Shown here: positions 16,744 to 23,311 of the stretch, one piece after another
How positions within the stretch are numbered: the stretch's first letter is position 1
Layout: each line of letters begins with the position of its first letter
Assembly (NCBI GenBank): GCA_947304185.1
Contig: CAMZAM010000019.1
Coordinates: 1 to 37,904, forward strand
Direction: 5' to 3'
From: an uncultured Bacteroidales bacterium
GTDB taxonomy: Bacteria > Bacteroidota > Bacteroidia > Bacteroidales > F082
DNA length: 37,904 nt
Position numbers and translations under genes: made by a program
The notes under the pieces: model-generated
Database searches by the model: none
Seen by the model: only the letters and a program-made list of their open reading frames with translations
What the model was told of the DNA's origin: nothing

Positions 16744-16751
16744 TAATTTTG
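16744..16751 (+). promoter_or_regulatory. -7 promoter box for the S41 protease gene
   Basis: TAATTTTG matches TAnnTTTG, 20 bases before the ATG at 16772. A TTTG at 16714-16717 lies 26 bases away, longer than the usual spacer. Confidence 0.5.
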
Positions 16752-16771
16752 CATCGTAAAAATTAATTTCT

Positions 16772-19700
16772 ATGAAAAAATTATTCCTCGCATTGCTCGT
16801 GTCATTTCTGACCGTCGTAACATGCGCCCAGCAGCCGCTTTGGATGCGTTACAACACTATCTCGCCTAATGGCGATAAAATTGCTTTTACCTATAAAGGT
16901 GACATCTATGTCGTTGACAGTCAAGGTGGAACGGCCCGACAGCTGACTACCTCCGCTGCATACGATTATTGTCCGATTTGGTCGCACGACGGCTCGAAGA
17001 TAGCCTTCGCTACCGACCGAAACGGTAACTTCGACATCTACGTCATGTCTGCCGAAGGAGGCGTGGCAAAACGCGTGACGACGAACTCAGCCAGTGAGAC
17101 TCCGTTGGCATTTTCACTCGACGACAGTGAGATTTACTACAGCGCCATGATTCAAAAAGACGCTAAAGATGCACAGTTCGCCTCAGCCTGGCTCACAGAA
17201 TTATATAAGGTGTCGGTCGACAGTGGCCGTCCACAGCAGGTCACGGCAGCCACAGTGTGCTCGGTGTCGTTCGATACCGACGGCGAGTCATTCCTTTACT
17301 ACGACCGCAAAGGCAGCGAGAACATCTGGCGCAAACATCAGGTGTCGTCGGTGGCGCGCGACATCGTCTATTACAACGCAAAGGATAAGACACATAAGAT
17401 ATTGACAACTAACGTGGGCGAGGACCGTGACCCGGTGTTCATGCCTGACCATAAGTCGTTTGTGTACCTCAGCGAGCCGGCTGGCCGCAACAGTCAGAAC
17501 GTGTACATGATGACCTGGCCTAAGCTTTCGGAACCACAGAAAGTAACAGATTTTCCTACATATCCTGTGCGGTTCTTGAGCGTCGCCACCGACGGCACGC
17601 TGTGCTATGGATATCAAGGAGAGATCTACACTCAGAAGATAGGCGAGGAGCCCCAAAAGGTTGATATTCAAATCGTTAATGACCAGGAGAACGTCCCTGA
17701 ACGCGGTAAGTTCGGCGGAGCCTCCGACCTCACCATCACTCCTGACGGCAGTCTCATCGCCTTCGTGTCGCGCGGAGAGGTGTTCGTCACCTCCGACGAG
17801 TATCAGACCACGAAACAGATTACACATACTCCTGAGGCAGAGTCCGATCCTTCATTCTCGCCTGACGGAAAGAAACTGGTCTACACCTCGGAGCGCGATG
17901 GTTACTATAACCTCTACATCGCCAAGATGCCACGTAAGGAAGACCTTAACTTCGCCTACGCTACCTTGATTGAGGAAGAGTCGTTGTTTGGCGACGACGG
18001 CGTGGAACGTACGGCACCACAGTTCTCGCCCGATGGCAAGGAGATAGCATTTATCGAAGATCGTAAGTTCTTGAAAGTCATCAATTTAGATAGTAAAAAG
18101 GTGCGTCAGATCACTGATGGCACACAGCATTATGGCTCCTATGCCAATCCTTTTGATTATCAATGGTCGCCCGATGGCAAATGGTTCACTTTGACGCTCA
18201 TCACCAACATGCGCGACCCGTATTCCGACGTCGGCATCGTTTCCGCTGACGGCGACATGAAGATTTACAACATCACCAACGACGGCTACATCACAGGAGA
18301 GCCTCGCTGGGCTTTAGACGGCAACGCCATCGTTTTCGGCTCCAACCGCTACGGCATGCGCTCACACGCTTCATGGGGTAGCCAGAACGACGCCTTCATC
18401 TGCTTCATGAACCAAGAAGCTTACGATAAATTCATGATGTCGAAGGAGGAATATGAGATCTGGAAGAAAGAAAATGAGAAGAGTGAAAAGAAAGATAAAA
18501 AAGACAAAGACGACAAGAAAGATAAGAAAGAGGAGGCAAAGGCTAAAGCTATTGATATTGAATTAGATAGACTCGATGAGCGCATCGTCCGTCTCACTCC
18601 GATGTCGTCGCGTTTGTCGGGCGCTGTGCTGTCGAAAGACGGTGACAAGCTTTATTTCTTGAGTTCATTTGAGAAAGGCTACGACCTCTGGGAACTCGAT
18701 GTCCGCGAGAAGTCGACGAAGATCTTGAAAAAGCTCGGTGGTGGCGGTGCACAGCTTGTGTTAAATAAGAAAGGTGATAACATCTACGTGCTTTCTGGCG
18801 GCAACCTTCAAAAAATCGACACCAAGGGCGGCAAGGCTACCCCTATTAAATATGATGCTACCATGTTGCTCGACCGTGCCGCTGAGCGCGAATACATGTA
18901 CAATCACATCTTCTTGCAGGAGAGCAAACGTCTGTTCCGCCGCGACCATAATGGCGCCGACTTCGAACAGATAAAGAAGGACTTCCATCCGTTCCTTGCA
19001 CACATTAATAATAATTACGACTTCGCAGAGTTGATGAGCGAGGTGCTGGGTGAACTCAACGTCTCACACTCCGGCTCAGGATATCGTGGCGGCGGAACAG
19101 ACGGCGACGCCACCGCACAGCTCGGACTTCTCTACGACTGGAGTTACGACAAAGACGGTCTGAAGATCGAAGAAGTCCTTGAATACGGTCCATTCGACAA
19201 GAAGACATCGCAAGTCAAGGCCGGCGACATTATCGAAAAGATTGACGGCGTTGAGATAAAGAAAGGTGAGGACTATTTCCCGCTGCTCAACAAGAAATCG
19301 GGAAAGAACGTGTTGGTCTCGATTTACAGTCCCAAGTCGAAAAAACATTGGGACGAGGTGGTGAAGCCTATCTCACGTGGCACACAGAACGATCTGCTCT
19401 ACAAACGCTGGATAAAACGAAATGCACATATCGTCGACAGCCTGTCGAATGGCCGTCTGGGCTATGTCCATATCAAGAGCATGGGCGATGCCAGCTATCG
19501 TGATGTTTACGCCGACATCTTAGGAAAATATAACCTCTGTGAAGGTATTGTCATCGACACCCGTTTCAACGGTGGCGGCCGTCTGCATGAGGACATCGAG
19601 ATTCTGTTCTCGGGCGAGAAATATCTTGAGCAGGTCGTCCGCGACAGCGTGGCTTGCGTGATGCCGTCACGCCGTTATGTGAAGCCGTCGATTATGATCA

Positions 19701-20026
19701 TCGGCGAGGCCAACTACAGCAACGCTCACGGAACGCCTTGGGTTTACAAGTATAAGAACATCGGCAAGCTCGTCGGTATGCCTGTCCCGGGCACCATGAG
19801 CAGCGTCACTTGGGAGACCTTGCAGGATGGCACTTTATATTTTGGCTTGCCTGTTGTGGGTTATCGCACTGAGGAAGGCAACTATCTGGAAAACAGCCAG
19901 TTGGAGCCTGATATCAAGGTTAAGAACACTCCAGAGAAGCTTGCGCAGGGCATCGACGAGCAGCTTGAGGCCGCAGTGGATGAGCTGCTGAAAGAACTTG
20001 AGACTTTCGAGTATTGGGGGAAATGA
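16772..20026 (+). CDS. Tricorn-like S41 peptidase with PD40 beta-propeller
   Basis: A 1084-residue exported protease. After a signal peptide (1-19, cut before QQPLW) come at least five WD40-like PD40 repeats (for example SPNGDKIAFTYKGDIYVV, SHDGSKIAFATDRNG, SPDGKKLVYTSERDG, SPDGKEIAFIEDRK), a Lys/Asp-rich insert at about 560-600, a second propeller-like part, a PDZ domain (about 805-870, AGDIIEKIDGVEI), and an S41 core starting YVHIKSMGDASY. The probable nucleophile is S983 in EANYSNAHG. Archaeal tricorn, of similar architecture, degrades peptides; bacterial members are periplasmic or cytoplasmic peptidases. The signal peptide indicates the periplasm here. It stands alone between its promoter and a strong terminator. 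Confidence 0.9.
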   Translation: MKKLFLALLVSFLTVVTCAQQPLWMRYNTISPNGDKIAFTYKGDIYVVDSQGGTARQLTTSAAYDYCPIWSHDGSKIAFATDRNGNFDIYVMSAEGGVAKRVTTNSASETPLAFSLDDSEIYYSAMIQKDAKDAQFASAWLTELYKVSVDSGRPQQVTAATVCSVSFDTDGESFLYYDRKGSENIWRKHQVSSVARDIVYYNAKDKTHKILTTNVGEDRDPVFMPDHKSFVYLSEPAGRNSQNVYMMTWPKLSEPQKVTDFPTYPVRFLSVATDGTLCYGYQGEIYTQKIGEEPQKVDIQIVNDQENVPERGKFGGASDLTITPDGSLIAFVSRGEVFVTSDEYQTTKQITHTPEAESDPSFSPDGKKLVYTSERDGYYNLYIAKMPRKEDLNFAYATLIEEESLFGDDGVERTAPQFSPDGKEIAFIEDRKFLKVINLDSKKVRQITDGTQHYGSYANPFDYQWSPDGKWFTLTLITNMRDPYSDVGIVSADGDMKIYNITNDGYITGEPRWALDGNAIVFGSNRYGMRSHASWGSQNDAFICFMNQEAYDKFMMSKEEYEIWKKENEKSEKKDKKDKDDKKDKKEEAKAKAIDIELDRLDERIVRLTPMSSRLSGAVLSKDGDKLYFLSSFEKGYDLWELDVREKSTKILKKLGGGGAQLVLNKKGDNIYVLSGGNLQKIDTKGGKATPIKYDATMLLDRAAEREYMYNHIFLQESKRLFRRDHNGADFEQIKKDFHPFLAHINNNYDFAELMSEVLGELNVSHSGSGYRGGGTDGDATAQLGLLYDWSYDKDGLKIEEVLEYGPFDKKTSQVKAGDIIEKIDGVEIKKGEDYFPLLNKKSGKNVLVSIYSPKSKKHWDEVVKPISRGTQNDLLYKRWIKRNAHIVDSLSNGRLGYVHIKSMGDASYRDVYADILGKYNLCEGIVIDTRFNGGGRLHEDIEILFSGEKYLEQVVRDSVACVMPSRRYVKPSIMIIGEANYSNAHGTPWVYKYKNIGKLVGMPVPGTMSSVTWETLQDGTLYFGLPVVGYRTEEGNYLENSQLEPDIKVKNTPEKLAQGIDEQLEAAVDELLKELETFEYWGK

Positions 20027-20033
20027 CGATTAT

Positions 20034-20069
20034 AAAAAAAGGCGTCACTTGTAAGTGGCGCCTTTTTTT
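20034..20069. terminator. Bidirectional rho-independent terminator
   Basis: A 9-base stem GGCGTCACT / AGTGGCGCC (20041-20062) with one G-T pair and a TGTA loop is flanked by seven A (20034-20040) and seven T (20063-20069). It lies between the convergent ends of the S41 protease gene (20026) and the lipoprotein gene (20088) and can serve both. Confidence 0.9.
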
Positions 20070-20087
20070 GTTTTTATTCAAATTTCT

Positions 20088-21020
20088 TTAGAATGGGAAA
20101 TCAAAGTAAGGCATTGTTCCAACATAATGCGATGTAAAGATGCCTTCCACACCATTGAATTGCATATCTGTCATGTCAATTGTGTAGATGTCACCTTCTC
20201 TTGCGATTGTTATATTACCACTTGTTGCGCTCTTTGGAGCGTTGATGTTCATTTGCTCAACGTAAATGATTGGGTAGGTGTCGTAAGAGAATGTGCCTGT
20301 CGGGATGCCGCCGGCGAATGAAGCTGTTGAGGTGAATCCGATCATGTCGCCATTTTCAGCGATGAAAGCTACGATGTTCACATCAATCATGAAGACTTTG
20401 TACTTTGTTGTACCAGCTGTCACGATGTCGGTGCCGTTGATATTACCTTCTTCGACTGTTGCGAGGACGTATCTGTCGACGCCGCCTTCGTAGTCGATTG
20501 ATGAGGTCTGAATATCTTCAAGGTCTTTGATCTTCTTGACTTCGATGCCGTCTGTTGTGAGTGTGTAAATGGCACCATCCATCTCAAGTGTGAATGAACC
20601 GCTGGTGCCTACGTAAACGTCTTCCTGTTCAAGAAGATTGTCGATGCTGAAGTTCACAATGTCATCAACTTCGAGTTCTGCCACGAAATACATCGGGAAG
20701 TTTGCTGTAGGATACACTGGGTTGAATGTCAGGTTGTGTGTGCCTGCTGTGATGTCGCCGTGGAAAACGATAACGACGCCTTTGCCTTCACCGCCGTTGT
20801 TGCCGATCATCTTACCTTGTGACAACACGATAGCGCTGTAGACGTCGCTGCCATGATACTGAACGTTCTCGATGGTGATGGCGTTGTCGATGGCGAATGA
20901 TGCCTCACCTAATGTGAATGTCTGTGAGTGAGTCTCCGACTCGGTGGTTTTCTTGTCGCAACTCACGAAACTCATCGCAAATGCTGCAACAAGCATCAAT
21001 GCTAAGAATAGTTTTTTCAT
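20088..21020 (-). CDS. Unknown lipoprotein with an internal duplication
   Basis: A 310-residue predicted lipoprotein: residues 1-20 form a signal peptide with lipobox FVSC, Cys21 followed by DKK. The rest is beta-rich with no enzyme motif. Two halves look related: GDITAGTHNLTF...MYFVAELE...SGSFTLEMDGAIYTLTTDGIEVK in the first and GGIPTGTFSYDTYPIIYVEQ...SGNITIAREGDIYTIDMTDMQFNG in the second. Both run from a turn with a TG(T) motif through a hydrophobic strand to a SG-(S/N)-(F/I)-T strand and a D-I/A-IYT strand. I do not recognise the family and assign no function. The gene has its own -7 box (21066-21073) and shares the downstream terminator with the S41 protease. Confidence 0.8.
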   Translation of the reverse strand: MKKLFLALMLVAAFAMSFVSCDKKTTESETHSQTFTLGEASFAIDNAITIENVQYHGSDVYSAIVLSQGKMIGNNGGEGKGVVIVFHGDITAGTHNLTFNPVYPTANFPMYFVAELEVDDIVNFSIDNLLEQEDVYVGTSGSFTLEMDGAIYTLTTDGIEVKKIKDLEDIQTSSIDYEGGVDRYVLATVEEGNINGTDIVTAGTTKYKVFMIDVNIVAFIAENGDMIGFTSTASFAGGIPTGTFSYDTYPIIYVEQMNINAPKSATSGNITIAREGDIYTIDMTDMQFNGVEGIFTSHYVGTMPYFDFPF

Positions 21021-21022
21021 AT

Positions 21023-21036
21023 TTTAAACGTTTAAA
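21023..21036. repeat. 14-base perfect palindrome before the lipoprotein start
   Basis: TTTAAACGTTTAAA is self-complementary and ends 2 bases before the ATG at 21020, inside the predicted 5' leader. It could be an operator or simply an AT-rich chance match. Confidence 0.4.
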
Positions 21037-21065
21037 TTAATCCTCAAATCCGATTAAAAATCACG

Positions 21066-21073
21066 CAAAGTTA
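21066..21073 (-). promoter_or_regulatory. -7 promoter box for the lipoprotein gene
   Basis: The minus strand reads TAACTTTG, a TAnnTTTG match 45 bases before the ATG, giving a leader of about 40 bases. No -33 TTTG is visible. Confidence 0.45.
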
Positions 21074-21112
21074 TATATTTTTTTTGAAAAAGCCATAAAA
21101 AACACGATTTTT

Positions 21113-21922
21113 TTACAAATCCAATTTCATTTGTATGGCCTGGACCTGTTTTTTCAGGTCGTTGATGGTGTCGATGAGCTGCTGCTCGCGAGGCATGTTC
21201 ATACTCATCCCATCAGGCATCTCCGAGCTGATGTAATGCACAAACCGCCACACTTCTTTTATCTCGCTGACGTGGATCTTAAACGGACGGTAGACCGGGT
21301 TGAGTGAGTGAAGCTTCAGATATCCTTTATCGATATGATTCTCGACGATTTTGAATACTATGCCGTCGTCTAAGGTGAGGATGATATAAGCCTGACGGTC
21401 GTGGATGTCACGCCAGTCGAGGACGTATTCGCCGGTGACGTACGATTTGTCGGGGATGGGTAGCATTGAGTCGCCGCTGATCTGGAAGGTGCGGTATTTG
21501 CGTTCTTTCGACAGGAACGGCAGCTGGAAGGTAGGGAGGATGCGGATATATTCCGGGTCGGCGTAACCTGTTGTGTATCCGGCTTTTGCGCGTTCGCTGA
21601 CGAGCTCGATGTTCTCGCGGTTGCTGCTGTCGATGGTGGTGGCGAGCACTCTGATGTTGCTGCCTTTGATATGCACGTCGTAGCCGCGTTCGAGCTGGCT
21701 GAGCTGGAACTCTCCGATCTGTGTGAGGTCTACCTTTATTAATGTATCGATGGCGATGTTGAAGTACTTCGAGAGGGAGACGAGGGCCTCGATGTTAGGC
21801 TCCGACACCTCGTTCTCGTATCCGCTGAGCGTCGAACGCTTCATGTTGAGCGCCGTGGCGACGTCATCCTGCGTCTTGGAACGACGTTTGCGTAAGAATT
21901 TTATATTGGTACTGAATAACAT
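21113..21922 (-). CDS. XRE/S24 LexA-like autoproteolytic repressor
   Basis: A 269-residue regulator joining an N-terminal XRE helix-turn-helix (about 5-60; SKTQDDVATALNMKRSTLSGYEN) to a C-terminal S24 peptidase domain. The LexA-type parts are all present: a candidate cleavage site Ala114-Gly115 in AKAGYTTGY, nucleophile S152 in ISGDSM, and general base K191 in GIVFKIVENH. The spacings (37 and 39) closely match E. coli LexA (34 and 37). A short coiled coil ends the protein. An ATG at 22000 would add 26 residues, but the promoter's expected start point is at about 21997, so I use ATG at 21922. It is divergent from dinB and dnaE, so it probably represses them until DNA damage; a prophage repressor is the alternative, but no phage genes are near. 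Confidence 0.85.
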   Translation of the reverse strand: MLFSTNIKFLRKRRSKTQDDVATALNMKRSTLSGYENEVSEPNIEALVSLSKYFNIAIDTLIKVDLTQIGEFQLSQLERGYDVHIKGSNIRVLATTIDSSNRENIELVSERAKAGYTTGYADPEYIRILPTFQLPFLSKERKYRTFQISGDSMLPIPDKSYVTGEYVLDWRDIHDRQAYIILTLDDGIVFKIVENHIDKGYLKLHSLNPVYRPFKIHVSEIKEVWRFVHYISSEMPDGMSMNMPREQQLIDTINDLKKQVQAIQMKLDL

Positions 21923-21943
21923 AGCAAAAATTTTAAAATTTTT

Positions 21944-21975
21944 CTTGACACGTATTAAAATAATGACTAATTTTT
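21944..21975 (+). promoter_or_regulatory. Candidate promoter/operator for dinB-dnaE
   Basis: CTTG (21944-21947), a 20-base spacer and TAATTTTT (21968-21975) form a degenerate copy of the Bacteroidota promoter reading toward dinB. The spacer holds CGTATTAAAAT (21951-21961), the same element and in the same place as in the opposing repressor promoter. Weak boxes suit a gene kept low and induced. It implies a leader of about 170 bases containing the hairpin at 22059-22144. Confidence 0.45.
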
Positions 21976-22002
21976 CGTCGCAATTTTTGATTAAAAACAT
22001 GG

Positions 22003-22035
22003 CAAAATTACAAAGAATTTTAATACGAAAACAAA
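22003..22035 (-). promoter_or_regulatory. Promoter/operator of the XRE/S24 regulator
   Basis: On the minus strand TTTG (22032-22035), a 21-base spacer and TAATTTTG (22003-22010) make a full consensus Bacteroidota promoter. Within the spacer lies CGTATTAAAAT (22017-22027), the exact inverted copy of 21951-21961, so autoregulation is likely. Transcription would start near 21997, downstream of the alternative ATG at 22000. Confidence 0.7.
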
Positions 22036-22058
22036 AAAGGTAAAAAATATTTTAAAAA

Positions 22059-22144
22059 TCGTCATTTCGAGCGTAGTCGAGAAATCTCCGATTCAAATAT
22101 GTATGAGATTTCTCCATTTCGCTTCGCTTCAGTCGAAATGACGA
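22059..22144. repeat. Compound inverted repeat (REP-like hairpin) before dinB
   Basis: Outer arms TCGTCATTTCGA (22059-22070) and TCGAAATGACGA (22133-22144) are perfect complements; inner arms GAGAAATCTC (22079-22088) and GAGATTTCTC (22105-22114) are also perfect complements. Similar sequences with GTCATTTCGA and GAGAAATCTC recur between genes in many Bacteroidota genomes as I recall, so this is probably a repetitive palindromic element. It ends 7 bases before the dinB ATG. Confidence 0.8.
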
Positions 22145-22151
22145 AAGCATT

Positions 22152-23291
22152 ATGGAACGAACGGTATTACATTTAGATTTGGACACTTTTTTCGTGTCGG
22201 TGGAGCGCTTGATCAACCCGGCGTTGGAGCGTCGTCCTGTCATCGTGGGCGGCATGGGCGAACGGGGCGTCGTGTCGACGTGCAGCTACGAGGCGCGACG
22301 CTTCGGGGTGCACTCCGCGCAGCCGATGAGGCTGGCGCGGCAGCTGTGTCCGCAGGCGGTGTTCATAGCAGGCGACATGGAACTTTATAGTCGTTACTCG
22401 CGCCTCGTGACGGCGATAATCGCCGACAGTGCGCCCGTCTTTGAGAAGACCAGCATCGACGAGCATTACATCGACATCACCGGCATGGACCGCTTCTTCG
22501 GGTGTTACAAGTGGGCGCACGAGCTGCGCGAGACCATCATGAAGAACACGGGACTGCCAATATCGTTTGGACTTTCCGAGAACAAGACAATCTCGAAGAT
22601 CGCCACCGACGAGGCAAAACCTAATGGTGAGCTGCAGGTGCTGCATCCTCAGGTGCATCAGTTTCTCGACCCGCTATCGATAGGCAAGATCCCGATGGTT
22701 GGAAACAAGACATATCAGCTTCTTCGTTCGATGGGCATCGCTACCATCGGCGACTTCCGTCAGATGCCTGATGTCGTTGTCAGTCAGGCACTTGGCAAGA
22801 CAGGCGTCGAGATCTGGAAGAAAGCCAACGGCATCGACACCACGCCGGTGCAGCCCTACGAGGAACAGAAGTCGCTGAGCAAAGAGCATACATTCGAGAC
22901 CGACACCATCGACATGGTGTTGCTGAAGAGTGTGCTCGCCAGGATGGTGGAGAGACTGGCATTCGAGATGCGCCAGCAGACCAAGCTAACAGGCTGCGTC
23001 ACGGTGAAGATCCGCTATTCTAACTTCGACACGCATACCATGCAGAAACAGATAGCTTATACCTCGTTCGATCATCTGTTATTGAATACGGTGTATGACA
23101 TCTTCTACAGACTCTACGATCGACGTCTGCTCATCCGACTGATAGGAGTGAGGTTCAGCAGCCTCGTCGGAGGCACACAACAGCTTGATTTGTTTGACGA
23201 TACCGCTGAAATGACAAACCTTTACGGAGCTTTAGATAAAATAAGAAAGAAATTCGGGAAAAATGCAGTCTTCAGGGCTATTGGCTGTTAG
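22152..23291 (+). CDS. dinB: Y-family DNA polymerase IV (DinB)
   Basis: A 379-residue translesion polymerase. The catalytic carboxylates are D9 (HLDLDTFF) and D103/E104 (KTSIDEHYIDIT); the second F of DTFF (F14) is the probable steric gate. The fingers motif CSYEARRFGVHSAQPM, the thumb helix-hairpin-helix (KTYQLLRSMGIATIGDF) and the little-finger domain follow. A C-terminal QQLDLF sequence is a canonical sliding-clamp-binding motif. Unlike ImuB, which has lost its catalytic residues, this enzyme looks active. It is followed after 20 bases by a dnaE paralogue and is divergent from the S24 repressor, which suggests a damage-inducible mutagenesis operon. Confidence 0.92.
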   Translation: MERTVLHLDLDTFFVSVERLINPALERRPVIVGGMGERGVVSTCSYEARRFGVHSAQPMRLARQLCPQAVFIAGDMELYSRYSRLVTAIIADSAPVFEKTSIDEHYIDITGMDRFFGCYKWAHELRETIMKNTGLPISFGLSENKTISKIATDEAKPNGELQVLHPQVHQFLDPLSIGKIPMVGNKTYQLLRSMGIATIGDFRQMPDVVVSQALGKTGVEIWKKANGIDTTPVQPYEEQKSLSKEHTFETDTIDMVLLKSVLARMVERLAFEMRQQTKLTGCVTVKIRYSNFDTHTMQKQIAYTSFDHLLLNTVYDIFYRLYDRRLLIRLIGVRFSSLVGGTQQLDLFDDTAEMTNLYGALDKIRKKFGKNAVFRAIGC

Positions 23292-23306
23292 CTATTGGCT
23301 ATTGGC
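23277..23306 (+). repeat. Short direct repeats at the dinB-dnaE junction
   Basis: GCTATTGGCT occurs at 23277-23286 and 23291-23300, and CTATTGGC again at 23299-23306. The repeats cover the last codons and stop of dinB and most of the 20-base spacer before dnaE. Confidence 0.7.
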
Positions 23307-23311
23307 AAGTT

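Noticed and set aside
17288..17827. 179-codon open frame on the minus strand inside the S41 protease gene
   Set aside because: Antisense to clear PD40 repeats; no recognisable protein.
21923..22000. Upstream ATG extension of the XRE/S24 regulator
   Set aside because: The expected transcription start is at or after this ATG, and the added 26 residues precede the normal start of the helix-turn-helix domain.
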